Counted from the stretch's first letter, positions 34,573-45,883 are shown. The stretch is DNA of 64,000 nt from Chitinophaga pollutisoli (GCF_038396755.1 NZ_CP149822.1:1550001-1614000); one strand, 5' to 3'. Notes: generated by a model from the sequence alone, not told the origin. Translations and numbers: made by a program.

Positions 34573-35847
34573 TTATAATTTTGCAAAAGTTCTTTCGATG
34601 GCCCGCCGCGTAGCCGCCAGTTCCTCAGCGCCGTGGGTGATGCCGATATACCAGCGCCCGTCGGGCAGGAGGAGCACCCCTTCTACCAGCATCAGCGACC
34701 GGAACCGGGCGAGCATCGCAGTATCTGCCTGCAGCGTTTCTTCATAATTCAACGGCGTTTGCCGTAGTCCGAAGTGAGTACTGAATACACTGCCGGTGCC
34801 GGAAGTTACCATGGTCACGCCCGCTTTATCAGCGGCCTGTTGCAAACAGCTGCGCAGCGCGAAACCGTAATTATGCAACTTATCATAACAATCGCCGGCA
34901 GACAGCAGGCTGATCGTTGCCAGCGCTGCCGCGAGATTGATGGAAGCGCCGTTATAGGTGCCGGCATGAATGGTCTTGCCCTCCCGCAGCACGTCGAAGA
35001 TCTCCCTGCGGCCACCCACCGCGGCCATGGTAAACCCGCCGGCGATGGCTTTGGCGTAAACAGACATATCCGGCTGCAGCCCGAAATACGCACGTGCGCC
35101 ACCCAATGCCACCCTGAAACCGGTGATCACTTCATCGAAAACAGATACTACGCCATGTTCGCGGCAGCTGTCGATCACACCTTCCAAAAATCCCTCCAGC
35201 GGCATGCAGCAACCGGAATTAGCCAGTATCGGCTCAGTCAGCACGCAGGCGATTTCGTGGCCTCTTTCAGCCAGTAACGATTTTAGTGCGGATAAGTTAT
35301 TCCAGGGCAGTACGAGGGTTTCGCCGTATTCGGAAACCGGCTGCCCGCCGCATCCCGGAGCGGGCGATCCCAATTGCGTGGCCTGGGGCTTGTAGCTCAC
35401 CAGCACGTTGTTCAGCCAGCCATGGTAATGCCCTTCGAATTTTACAATCTTCGTTTTGCCTGTGTATGCCCGCGCGATGCGGATCGCGGATTGCACCGCC
35501 TCGCTGCCCGTGTTGCTGAATGCGACCTGCTCCACGCCCGGTAGCACTTCCACCAAACGTTTAGCCAACGTCACTTCCAGAGGATGCTGCGCGCCGAGGG
35601 TATAACTTTTCTGCAATTGCTCCGTTACAGCGTTATTGATGACGGGATGGTTGCTCCCCGCGATCAGCGGCCCCCAGGCCAGGGTGTAATCCAGGAACCG
35701 GTTGCCGTCCACGTCGTAGAAGTACGGCCCGTCCGCCCGCTCAAAAAACTGCAGCGGCTGCACGTTCTTCCGCATCGAGCTGGAAACGCCGCAGGGAATC
35801 ACCTCGCAGGCTGCTTTGTACAATTGATCCGAATGTAAATGTTTCAT
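34573..35847 (-). CDS. Class III aminotransferase, glutamate-1-semialdehyde aminomutase-like
   Basis: The 424-residue PLP enzyme resembles glutamate-1-semialdehyde aminomutase and related transaminases. GRHYHGW-like FEGHYHGWLN, VFDEVITGFR (PLP Asp) and the PLP lysine in YAKAIAGGFTMAAVGG are present. The genomic setting between an acid-sugar dehydratase and an M81 peptidase argues for a catabolic role, for example moving an amino group on or off a sugar-derived oxo-acid, and against haem synthesis. It is 9 bases after the dehydratase gene. Confidence 0.88.
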   Translation of the reverse strand: MKHLHSDQLYKAACEVIPCGVSSSMRKNVQPLQFFERADGPYFYDVDGNRFLDYTLAWGPLIAGSNHPVINNAVTEQLQKSYTLGAQHPLEVTLAKRLVEVLPGVEQVAFSNTGSEAVQSAIRIARAYTGKTKIVKFEGHYHGWLNNVLVSYKPQATQLGSPAPGCGGQPVSEYGETLVLPWNNLSALKSLLAERGHEIACVLTEPILANSGCCMPLEGFLEGVIDSCREHGVVSVFDEVITGFRVALGGARAYFGLQPDMSVYAKAIAGGFTMAAVGGRREIFDVLREGKTIHAGTYNGASINLAAALATISLLSAGDCYDKLHNYGFALRSCLQQAADKAGVTMVTSGTGSVFSTHFGLRQTPLNYEETLQADTAMLARFRSLMLVEGVLLLPDGRWYIGITHGAEELAATRRAIERTFAKL

Positions 35848-35856
35848 GATGGTTGG

Positions 35857-37080
35857 TTATGATTTCCACACAGTAGCCCTGTAGGAAGGCGCGTTTTCGT
35901 TGAACAGTTCAGGCTGCCATGCCGCGCCGATCCCTGGACGAGTGGGCGCCGCTATCCCGCCCTGCTCCACCACAACGTCGGTATCGATCAGTTGCTTGTA
36001 TGCCACGCGCAGGTGCGCGCGCACGCTTTCCTGGAACACGACGTTGTGGTTGGCGATACCTACCTGCACGCCGGCGAGCAACGTGAGCGGCCCCGTGCAA
36101 TCGTGCATGGTAACGGGAATATTATACGGTATCGCCATTTCGGTGATGCGGCGGGTTTCGGAGATGCCGCCCACCCAGGTGGGATCGATCATGATGTAAT
36201 CGGCGCCGCCCTTCTCCAGTATTTGCCGGTAATCGTCGCGTACTGTCAGCATTTCGCTTACGGCGATGGGCACGCCAGCTTCGTCCCGGAATTTTTTAAG
36301 CGCGTCCATGTTATCAGTGCGCAGCACGTCTTCCATCCAAAGCGGGCGGATATCGCGCATCACTTCCGCGATGCGCATGGCTGCGGGCCATTGGAAGAAC
36401 CCATGACCGTCGAGCATGATCTCGATATCATACCCTACCCTTTCCCTGACTTTAAACAGTGGCGCCAGGGCGGCTTTCAACTCCTTCCAGCCCAGGTGCA
36501 GCGTACCGCCGGGGCGATGGGCCAGGGGGTCGAGGGCCCACATTTTAATGGCCTTGTAGCCTTCTTTAAGTAGTTCTTCGGCATACTCGGCGGGACGGTT
36601 GATGCTGGCCCAGTTGTCTTCCAGCGGGCCATCGAATCCCGCGCTGCCATGGCCGGGCCAGAACAACGGGCGGGGACTGCGGTCGTTGGGGTCCGTAACC
36701 GGAACACCATAACCTGTACCGCCTGCGCTGTTGTAGGTAGGCAGGATACTTTGCGTACATCCGCCCAGGAGCCGCCATACCGGCTGGTTGCAGGACTGTG
36801 CGAGGATATCCCAGAGCGCGAGGTCCAGGGCGGAGATGGCGCGCATTTCCGCACCGCGGCCGCCGAAATTCATAAACCGCTGGTAAAAGAAGCGCCAGTG
36901 CTTTTCGATATCGAGCGGGTTGGCGCCCAGCAATTTTTCCGACATCCAGTCGTGCAGCAGCGCGGCTACCGCCGTGGGGGCGTAGAAAGTTTCCCCGTTG
37001 CCGATGATGCCCGCGTCGGTATGCACCCGCAGCATGAGCAAATGCGAAACGTGCACCGTTTCTATCTTCGTAATTTTCAT
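35857..37080 (-). CDS. Enolase-superfamily acid-sugar dehydratase
   Basis: The 407 residues form an enolase-superfamily enzyme of the mandelate racemase group. Metal and catalytic positions resemble galactonate/mannonate dehydratases: IMLDGHGFF (Asp and His), LWMEDVL (Glu), AVSEML (Glu), MIDPTWVGG (Asp of the dyad) and MHDCTGP (His). Such enzymes dehydrate aldonates to 2-keto-3-deoxy acids. The precise sugar acid cannot be read from sequence. It lies 18 bases after the SDR gene and is translated as part of that operon. Confidence 0.88.
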   Translation of the reverse strand: MKITKIETVHVSHLLMLRVHTDAGIIGNGETFYAPTAVAALLHDWMSEKLLGANPLDIEKHWRFFYQRFMNFGGRGAEMRAISALDLALWDILAQSCNQPVWRLLGGCTQSILPTYNSAGGTGYGVPVTDPNDRSPRPLFWPGHGSAGFDGPLEDNWASINRPAEYAEELLKEGYKAIKMWALDPLAHRPGGTLHLGWKELKAALAPLFKVRERVGYDIEIMLDGHGFFQWPAAMRIAEVMRDIRPLWMEDVLRTDNMDALKKFRDEAGVPIAVSEMLTVRDDYRQILEKGGADYIMIDPTWVGGISETRRITEMAIPYNIPVTMHDCTGPLTLLAGVQVGIANHNVVFQESVRAHLRVAYKQLIDTDVVVEQGGIAAPTRPGIGAAWQPELFNENAPSYRATVWKS

Positions 37081-37098
37081 TATTGCAAAAATTAAATG

Positions 37099-37887
37099 TC
37101 AACCCATATACCATCCGCCATTCACGTGCAATTCATGCCCGGTAATAAAGCGGCTTTGGTCAGACACGAGGAAGAATACCGCGTCAGCCACATCCTGCGC
37201 CGTAGCGCGGAATTTCAACGATTGCTTGTCGAGGATGAACCGGTCCAGCTCTTCCCGGCTGTCTGTCCAGAATTTACGTTCTATATTGGTGGGAATAGCG
37301 CCGGGGCTCACGGCGTTCACGCGGATATTGAAAGGCCCCAGCTCGCGTGCGAGAGCGCGGGTAAGGCCCAGCAACGAGCCTTTCGACATGGCGTAAGGCA
37401 CACGCCCGTTCCATCCCCCGCTGAGTATGATGCTCATGATGTTCACGATCTGCCCGCCACCGCGTTGTTTCATGGCAGGGCTGAGCGCCTGTGACAATAC
37501 GAAAGCAGCGCCGGAATTAACGGTCTGCGTATCCAGGAACTCCTGTAACGACACGCCTTCCAGCTCGCCCAGCGTATCGATGCCGCCGTTGTTGACCAGC
37601 ACATCCATTCCTCCTTCCTCCGCCAGCAATTTCGCCGCCGTATTGCGCAAACCGTTGAGATCCGCCAGGTCGCCCGGGAGGAAAGTAACCCGATCCTCCC
37701 CCGCCGCCGCATTGATCTGCGCGGCTACTTCGGCGCCAGCAGATGTTGGCAGATCGTGCATGAACACGCGATAACCCGCCAGGCAAAACGTTGTACAAAT
37801 CGCAGTACCGAGCCCACCCGCACCGCCGGTTACCAGGCATTTCCTGTTCTTACCGATACCATTTACATCATTCATTGGTTGTTGCAT
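37099..37887 (-). CDS. SDR-family oxidoreductase
   Basis: This 262-residue NAD(P)-dependent dehydrogenase has the cofactor motif TGGAGGLG, NNGG at the end of beta-4, the serine in NIMSIILSGG, YAMSK (catalytic Tyr and Lys) and the NAVSPGAIPTN loop. I start at ATG 37887, about 16 bases after the predicted transcription start; ATG 37875 is the alternative. A frame-opening TTG at 37908 overlaps the promoter and is rejected. It heads a four-gene unit and likely oxidises the sugar or aldonolactone that feeds the dehydratase. Confidence 0.9.
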   Translation of the reverse strand: MQQPMNDVNGIGKNRKCLVTGGAGGLGTAICTTFCLAGYRVFMHDLPTSAGAEVAAQINAAAGEDRVTFLPGDLADLNGLRNTAAKLLAEEGGMDVLVNNGGIDTLGELEGVSLQEFLDTQTVNSGAAFVLSQALSPAMKQRGGGQIVNIMSIILSGGWNGRVPYAMSKGSLLGLTRALARELGPFNIRVNAVSPGAIPTNIERKFWTDSREELDRFILDKQSLKFRATAQDVADAVFFLVSDQSRFITGHELHVNGGWYMG

Positions 37888-37909
37888 AAGCGTTACTGTC
37901 CTATGCAAA

Positions 37910-37974
37910 CAAAAGTATCGCGGTACACGTATTTAATCAGCCACTATAGTTTCATATCACGACACTATATTCGT
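37910..37974 (-). promoter_or_regulatory. AraC-type operator and promoter of the SDR unit
   Basis: In the transcribed direction ACGAATATAGTG (37963-37974) and GAAACTATAGTG (37942-37953) are half-sites offset by 21 bases. A 24-base gap leads to TACTTTTG (37910-37917). CTG replaces TTG at -33. It lies between the ceramidase-like terminator and the SDR gene. Confidence 0.7.
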
Positions 37975-37994
37975 AATTATCCGTTTCCGGCCGG

Positions 37995-38029
37995 AAAGAA
38001 AAAGCGCAGCACCGTTAACAGTGCTGCGC
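37995..38029 (-). terminator. Terminator of the transporter/ceramidase-like unit
   Basis: On the minus strand the perfect nine-base stem GCGCAGCAC/GTGCTGCGC is followed by TTTTTCTTT. It separates this unit from the SDR unit. Confidence 0.85.
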
Positions 38030-38053
38030 CGCAAAATGATTTCGATGTTCCCG

Positions 38054-39471
38054 CTACAATATTTCGTTGATGAGCCGGATGGTTTCGTTGGCGAGCACGT
38101 CTCCGCCATCGGGCCCCACGGGCGTTGCCACGGCGCTATATCCGCCGCCCGCTATGGCGGTTTCCGTGGGCAGGTAATCACCATAATCATCGCACAATTG
38201 CACCACAAAAGTTTGCGGGGCCTTGCTCCGGCATTTGATGCGCGCGCCGTAATCGACGAATAGTTCAAAGGGATTGGTGGCCATTACCGCGTCGCCGATG
38301 CGCAGTATGTGCACGGGGGCCGGGTAAAACGGGACTTCGCGGTGGCGGGTATATTGTTCGAGAATGATTTCCTGTTTGCGGAGTATGCCGTAATCGCTCG
38401 CTTTATTATCCCAGGGGCCGTATTGCCGGGTGGTTTCGTTGGATTTGATATCAGCGAGGAAGCGGTTGAAAGCGGTGCCGGGGGATGCGGGATCGAGGGG
38501 CTCGCGGGAACGGATGTCCGCCACCAGGGCTTTCGCGGTTTCATATTCCTGGGGGAAACGGTCCTGTAGGGTATTTGCAACGTTACCGAACGGTGTTTGA
38601 AAACAGGTTGGTTCTGCCGGTTCTTTTCCGCATCCGCATACGCGGCAATCGCGGCGCGGGCGAGTCGTTCGCCGACTTCCACCATCCCGGGCAGATCCCA
38701 CATATTGGGTTCATCGGGCGTGTAAGGGCGGAGCAGGTTACGGGGAGAAATATCGCCCGCGGCACCGCATTGCGCGAGCAGCTGCACATCTTGCCCGAAG
38801 TGATCCTGCAAACGTTTTTTTACCACGCTCCAGAAATCGGCGGATACATAATATTTCGCTTCGGTCACCTGCGCTGGGCAGGGTACGTTCATGATGATGC
38901 CGGTAAGCGCGCCCGCATCGTTCCAACAGAAGAGGAGGTCCACTGCGCTGTCGGACGGGCCTTCGAGGCCGGTAAAATCGGGGCGGTCGGTAGCGCCGTA
39001 CATTTCCGCGGTACCATCTGCATAACGTACTCTCCTGTTATGGCCCGCCACGGCATATGCCAGCGCGCGGCCCACGGATGCGGGCTGGCGTTGTTGCCAC
39101 GCGGAAACAGCGGCTGCGGCGAGTTTTTCAAGGAGATGCTGGCCGTATGCCGAGTGTACGTCCGGCTCCGGGGCGGAATGGGTATGGGTGGCGTGGACGA
39201 GGAGATATTGGCTGTTGAAACCCGGAATCCGGGAATGCAGTATTTGCCGCAGCGCGGCGATCAGGGCCGCGGGGCACCAGATGAGATCAATGGAGAGCAG
39301 GATGGCCTGCTCCTGTCCGCCGGCGCTTTCCAGCGCGCAGGCGGTAGCGGTGAGCGGGCTTTCCACGTATCCGGAGAGGCGGTCGTAGTACTGCCCGAAA
39401 AGCACGGCCGGACCGGGGGGCGTTATATCTTCCACGGCCCATCCCATCAACAGTTCTTCACTTTGCATCAT
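38054..39471 (-). CDS. Neutral/alkaline ceramidase-fold hydrolase, frameshifted in this sequence
   Basis: The family hydrolyses amides such as ceramide with zinc. Metal-site motif VHATHTHSAPE and the nucleophile-region CGAAGDISPRNL are present. The start is ATG 39471; there is no signal peptide, so it is cytoplasmic and more likely acts on an imported metabolite than on ceramide. The frame breaks in the run of five G at 38551-38555 (C on the coding strand): one more base joins IPYRTVSP to QEYETAKALVADIRS and gives about 472 residues. A homopolymer error is the likeliest cause. It follows the sugar porter gene by 63 bases. Confidence 0.8.
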
Positions 39472-39534
39472 AAACACTGCTTTATCATTTGATCTCTCAA
39501 GTATATCCAAATCAAATGTAAAAAGCAATAGACA

Positions 39535-40938
39535 TCAGGATACGCTTTCCGGCACACCGTTTTTCCGCGACGATTCCGTTGCGCCTTTCCCTTGCCAGAA
39601 CCGGCCGATCTCTTCGAGGCTGAGGCCTTTGGTTTCGGGGACTTTTTTCCAGGAAAACCATACGCAGGACAGGCACACCGCGGCAAAGAGTACATACACG
39701 CCGGCCGCGTCGCCGAAGCTGCGGGTAAAGAAATCCGTCAGCATGGGGAAGAACTGGGCGATAACGAAGGAAGACAGGTACAGGAAAAAACATACCACCG
39801 CCAGCGCTTTGCTGCGGATGCGGGTGGGGAATATTTCGGAAGCGATGATCCAGCTGAGGGGCGCAAATCCCAGGGTAAACGCGCCGGTGCCGATAAACAT
39901 AGGGATGAGCGTGAACATGGGAGGCCAGCCCTGATAGAGATTGAGCGCCATCACCAGGTGCCCCAGCGCCATCAGGGAAACGGAAGCGATGAGGAGACCC
40001 CTGCGGCTGAATTTCCGGATCAGCGGAAACGCCAGCAACGTACACACCAGGATGACGAAGTAAACGGGAATCGAACTGAGGATCGCGCTGGAACCCATGC
40101 TCACGCCCGCTTCGGCCATTATCGTGGGAGCGTACAGCAACATCATGTTCACGCCGTTCACCTGCGAAAAGATCATGAGAATGGTACCGATGATGAGGGC
40201 GGTCCGGATACCCGGTTGCCACGCTTCCCGGAAGCTGCCGCCTGCTTCCTGCTGCAAACCGGCATTGATTTCCGCCAGTTCCTCTTCCGCACGCCTGCGG
40301 CCGTTGATCCTTTCCAGGATTTTGAGCGCTTCGCCACCGCGGCGCTGCGCTACCAGCCAGCGAGGGCTTTCCGGGATCACGAGCAGGCCCATCACGAGGA
40401 ATACCACCGGCAATCCTTCCGAAAACATCATCCAGCGCCAGCCCCATCCGTCGAACGAAAAGAGGTAACCGGCAATAACAGCCAGGTTGATACCGATGAC
40501 ATTGGAAAGCTGGTTGACGTTCACCAGCACCCCGCGCAAATGCGGGGGCGCTAATTCAGCGATATAAATGGGAGACGACATCATCGCCAGGCCAATGCCT
40601 ACGCCACCCAGGAAGCGCCAGAGCGCGAAATCCCAGATGCCGAGCGCCAGCCCGCTGCCAATTGCGGAAATCATGAAAAAGAAAGACGCCAGCATCATGG
40701 TTTTGCGCCGGCCGAGCCGGTCCGCGCACCACAACCCTACCAAGGGGCCCGATATGGCGCCGAGTATAGCGCTGCTCACGGCAAACCCCTTCATAGCGGG
40801 AGAAAGACCAAAATCAGCTTCCAGGAATGGGAGGGCGCCGGAAATAATCACCAGGTCATACCCGAAGAGGAAGCCGCCGATGGATGCCACCAGGGCAATT
40901 TTATAGATGTATAGTTTGTTTAGTCCTTTATCGCTCAT
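39535..40938 (-). CDS. Sugar porter (MFS) transporter
   Basis: The 467-residue inner-membrane transporter has 12 predicted helices and sugar-porter signatures: GFLFGYDLVIISGAL in helix 1, DRLGRRKTMM between helices 2 and 3, PESPRWLV after helix 6, and the C-terminal VPETKGLSLEEI. The start is ATG 40938, only 5 bases after its -7 box. It probably brings the mono- or oligosaccharide product of the locus into the cytoplasm. It is divergent from the AraC gene, with a shared operator between. Confidence 0.93.
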   Translation of the reverse strand: MSDKGLNKLYIYKIALVASIGGFLFGYDLVIISGALPFLEADFGLSPAMKGFAVSSAILGAISGPLVGLWCADRLGRRKTMMLASFFFMISAIGSGLALGIWDFALWRFLGGVGIGLAMMSSPIYIAELAPPHLRGVLVNVNQLSNVIGINLAVIAGYLFSFDGWGWRWMMFSEGLPVVFLVMGLLVIPESPRWLVAQRRGGEALKILERINGRRRAEEELAEINAGLQQEAGGSFREAWQPGIRTALIIGTILMIFSQVNGVNMMLLYAPTIMAEAGVSMGSSAILSSIPVYFVILVCTLLAFPLIRKFSRRGLLIASVSLMALGHLVMALNLYQGWPPMFTLIPMFIGTGAFTLGFAPLSWIIASEIFPTRIRSKALAVVCFFLYLSSFVIAQFFPMLTDFFTRSFGDAAGVYVLFAAVCLSCVWFSWKKVPETKGLSLEEIGRFWQGKGATESSRKNGVPESVS

Positions 40939-40943
40939 GCAAA

Positions 40944-41008
40944 CAAAACTATCCAAACCCCGCATCCATTGCAACAACAATATTTTCTGCTTACGACACT
41001 ATATTTGC
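40944..41008 (-). promoter_or_regulatory. AraC-type operator and promoter of the sugar porter unit
   Basis: In the transcribed direction GCAAATATAGTG (40997-41008) and GAAAATATTGTT (40976-40987) are half-sites offset by 21 bases. A 24-base gap leads to TAGTTTTG (40944-40951). TTG at 40972-40974 lies 20 bases before the -7 box. The operator sits directly against the -33 region, a usual activator position. Confidence 0.72.
41000..41007 (+). promoter_or_regulatory. Possible -7 box of the AraC gene inside the operator
   Basis: TATATTTG on the plus strand fits TAnnTTTG and lies 51 bases before the AraC ATG. It overlaps the distal half-site, so regulator binding would block it and give autorepression. 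Confidence 0.35.
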
Positions 41009-41058
41009 ATGTATCTGCCTTTATTTGTAGATTCACCAGCAATATAAATGTGAAAGTG

Positions 41059-41931
41059 ATGCAACCAGCGCTTGAAAAGATCTTCCTGAACGGCACTTCC
41101 TCCCTGGCCATAAAGCGGGAAATCACCGACTATATGGATTATCCCTGGCATTACCATCCGGAGTACGAAATCATCTTCGTGGAAAAGAGTTATGGCATCC
41201 GTTTCATGGGCAACCACATCGGCAATTTCTCCGACGGCGACCTGATGTTCATCGGTCCCAATCTCCCGCATGTGTGGCGGAACGATAAAGACTTCTATCA
41301 GCGGAACGAAAATCTGAAGGTGGATGTGTACGTGATTCATTTCAAGGAAGACTCCCTTGGCCAGGGGTTCTTCGACCTGGTGGAATTCACCCATATCAAA
41401 AAGTTGTTCCAGCGCGGCCAGCAGGGTGTGCGCATCCAGGGCGGCGACCATGCCGGCATTGCGGAACTGATCAAAAGCACTTACCGCGCCTCCGGCATCG
41501 AGCGGCTGAACCTGTTCCTGCAAACACTCGACAGCATCGCCAATACGAAGGATTACGAACTACTTTCCAGTCCCGGCTACGCCAACACCGTCAACGATAC
41601 GGATACGGAACGCATCAACAAGGTGATGAATTTCCTCATGAAGAATTTCAACCGCGACGTCACCATCGAAGAAACGGCGGCGCTCGTGAACCTGAGCAAG
41701 GCATCCTTCTGCCGGTATTTCAAATCCCGCACCAACAAAACCTGTTTCCAGGTATTGAACGAGATCAGGATCCTCAACGCCTGCAAGCTGCTCGTCAAAA
41801 GCGATATGACGGTATCGGAAATCTCCTTCGAATCCGGCTATAACAATCTCTCGCACTTCAACCGTCAATTCAGGCTGATCACCGGAATGACGGCCAAAGC
41901 GTATGCGAGAAAATACCTGAAAGAAATCTAG
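41059..41931 (+). CDS. AraC-family transcriptional regulator
   Basis: The 290-residue regulator from ATG 41059 has an N-terminal cupin ligand-binding domain (YPWHYHPEYEIIFVEKSYG, GDLMFIGPNLPHVWRN). A C-terminal pair of helix-turn-helix motifs follows (TIEETAALVNLSKASFCRYFK and MTVSEISFESGYNNLSHFNRQFR). It is divergent from the sugar porter and sits at the end of the catabolic locus. Three matched direct-repeat operators ahead of the three minus-strand units make it the likely activator of all of them. The inducer is unknown, probably a sugar or sugar acid. Confidence 0.93.
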   Translation: MQPALEKIFLNGTSSLAIKREITDYMDYPWHYHPEYEIIFVEKSYGIRFMGNHIGNFSDGDLMFIGPNLPHVWRNDKDFYQRNENLKVDVYVIHFKEDSLGQGFFDLVEFTHIKKLFQRGQQGVRIQGGDHAGIAELIKSTYRASGIERLNLFLQTLDSIANTKDYELLSSPGYANTVNDTDTERINKVMNFLMKNFNRDVTIEETAALVNLSKASFCRYFKSRTNKTCFQVLNEIRILNACKLLVKSDMTVSEISFESGYNNLSHFNRQFRLITGMTAKAYARKYLKEI

Positions 41932-41932
41932 T

Positions 41933-44065
<2,133 letters not shown>

Positions 44066-44290
44066 GGAGATGTGATTTAAAAGATGTGAGCATTATCAAA
44101 CTACTGGCAAATGCAGCCACAATAGCGGTGCCAGAAGGAGAACAGCCATGCAGGAGCGCCACGGGTGCGGGCGAAGGTGTTAACGGGCGGAATCGCGGGT
44201 GTGGAAATATGGCCCCGCACTTTTTTAGTTTTTATTTGGTTTTTTTGGCACGGCCATTGTTTTACTTGTGATGAACCAAATCAAAAAGTC

Positions 44291-44491
44291 ATGAACAAGA
44301 TCATCATCGCAGCTTCCGTTTTGGGCACCGCCGCCGCCGGTATTTTCTGGTACATGAAAAACCGCCAGCGCGCCGATGCCGCCATCGACGACATGAAACA
44401 AGCCGCCCGCACCACGTATAACCGCGTGAAAGAAAGAGCGGCAGAGGCCAGCCATAAAGCTGACCGGAAAGTAAGAGAATCCCTTGCTTAA
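44291..44491 (+). CDS. Small single-pass membrane protein, YtxH-like
   Basis: This 66-residue protein has one N-terminal membrane helix (IIIAASVLGTAAAGIFWYM) and a charged, alanine-rich amphipathic tail (DDMKQAARTTYNRVKERAAEAS) likely to be helical. The layout resembles YtxH/stress-induced small membrane proteins. ATG 44291 is the sensible start; the frame stays open further upstream without support. It is divergent from catalase and followed by a terminator, which suggests a single-gene transcript. Confidence 0.7.
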   Translation: MNKIIIAASVLGTAAAGIFWYMKNRQRADAAIDDMKQAARTTYNRVKERAAEASHKADRKVRESLA

Positions 44492-44517
44492 AATTCTCTC
44501 AACACTATCATATACCG

Positions 44518-44560
44518 AAAGGGCCGTCATTGCGAAAAATGACAGCCCTTTTGCGTTTTT
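44518..44560. terminator. Terminator between small protein and lipoprotein genes
   Basis: A stem of about 14 pairs with one mismatch (AAAGGGCCGTCATT with AATGACAGCCCTTT) is followed by TTGCGTTTTT on the plus strand. Confidence 0.75.
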
Positions 44561-44572
44561 ACCTATCTGAAT

Positions 44573-45883
44573 CTATCGTGATTTTACCCTGAAAAAGCCC
44601 TGAAAGCGTTTGGTCGGCGGCTCGCATGCTCCGGCCGGGTCGTACACATTCACGGTATAATGCCCTTCCACGTACTTCACTCCGTTCACCGTTTCCACTA
44701 TTTCGATCACCAAAGCGCCGGGGCTGTTGATATCGTATCCGTCCCTGCAATGGTGGTATCCGCTGATCCATCCGCCGGGGCTTCTTGACAGCCAGACGGC
44801 CTGCGCGGTATTATCGCCCTGCGCGATATCCCAACGGTAATTGCCTGGCTTTGGCTCGTCCATGAACGCCGTGATAGTGAGCCCTACCATTCCGCCAACG
44901 ATGCCTTCGATATTAAGGATGCCGCCCTGGGCGAGGAACCAGCGGTGCGAAGTGTTGAAATTCACCCCATCGATGGTGCCGTAATGCCACGTATCCTCCA
45001 CGATCCGGATTTTGCGCTGGAGGATCAATTTGCCGGTGGCGCCGCGGCCAGGGATTTTGCCGGCGGGGATGAAATTGTGGACTTCCACACTCACTTTGAC
45101 GATGGATATTTCGGGCATCGCGCCAGGAGCGGTGTACAAGGCCGTGGGGCGCGCGCCATCGGGCGCGAGGTTTCCTTCGCCGTCGAGCTGCCAGTTTCTA
45201 ATGTTGGCCATATCGTCGAGCACTTTGTCCTGCATGATTTCCACTTCCGTTCGCTCGAGGTTGGCGGCGAGGTAATTATCCGTAGTGCGGACCGCCAGGC
45301 CGGTGCTTTTACCGGTTTGCACCTGTTCGTGCAGGCTGGTGAGCCAGAATAGCGCGTAGGGCGCCCAGGTGGAAAAGTGGTCGGTTTCCACGGTGAGGGT
45401 GCGGTTTTGTTTATCGAGTTGCGTGCGGGTGACCATGCGCCAGATGCCGTCGGCCGGCTGGAACGCCAGGAAGAGGGCTTCGGCGTCGGTGCTGTCGAGA
45501 TCGGTAGTGTTGTAAGTGAATTGCAGGGTGAGGGGTTTGGGGAATTTGCCTTCGGGTTTGAGGCGATAGGCGATTCCCGGGCTGCCGGGCAGGGTATTGG
45601 TGACGGGTTCCACGGAGAAGGTAGTATTGGCCGCCACGGCGCCCGCGGGCACGGTGATGCGCAGTTTGCCGTCGGCCGATGCGATGTTGCCGCCCTGGGG
45701 GCCTATATCCTTTGTTACGGCTGTTCCGAGCGAGGTGCCAATGGGGCGGGCTACGCCTTTCGGGCCCTGGGGTTCCTGGGGATTTTGCGGGTTCTGGGGA
45801 ACGGGGGTGTCTTCATGCCGCTTGTGGTGGTTGCAGGCAGACAGCAAGGCTACCGCCAGCAAGAATACGCTGAATCTTGTCAT
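44573..45883 (-). CDS. Lipoprotein with ZU5-like domain
   Basis: The 436-residue protein from ATG 45883 has a lipoprotein signal ending SVFLLAVALLSAC and a proline-rich spacer (VPQNPQNPQEPQGP). It then has a ZU5-like module (IGPQGGNIASADGKLRITVPAGAV) followed by a segment typical of its companion region (VETDHFSTWAPYALF). The C-terminal 200 residues are unassigned, with several Trp-rich strands. The ZU5 part is known from bacterial surface proteins and eukaryotic ankyrins; no enzymatic motif is visible. It is probably surface or periplasmic. Confidence 0.78.
   Translation of the reverse strand: MTRFSVFLLAVALLSACNHHKRHEDTPVPQNPQNPQEPQGPKGVARPIGTSLGTAVTKDIGPQGGNIASADGKLRITVPAGAVAANTTFSVEPVTNTLPGSPGIAYRLKPEGKFPKPLTLQFTYNTTDLDSTDAEALFLAFQPADGIWRMVTRTQLDKQNRTLTVETDHFSTWAPYALFWLTSLHEQVQTGKSTGLAVRTTDNYLAANLERTEVEIMQDKVLDDMANIRNWQLDGEGNLAPDGARPTALYTAPGAMPEISIVKVSVEVHNFIPAGKIPGRGATGKLILQRKIRIVEDTWHYGTIDGVNFNTSHRWFLAQGGILNIEGIVGGMVGLTITAFMDEPKPGNYRWDIAQGDNTAQAVWLSRSPGGWISGYHHCRDGYDINSPGALVIEIVETVNGVKYVEGHYTVNVYDPAGACEPPTKRFQGFFRVKSR

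Noticed and set aside
37906..37908. TTG start for the SDR gene
   Set aside because: It lies at or before the predicted transcription start and adds residues absent from SDR N-termini.
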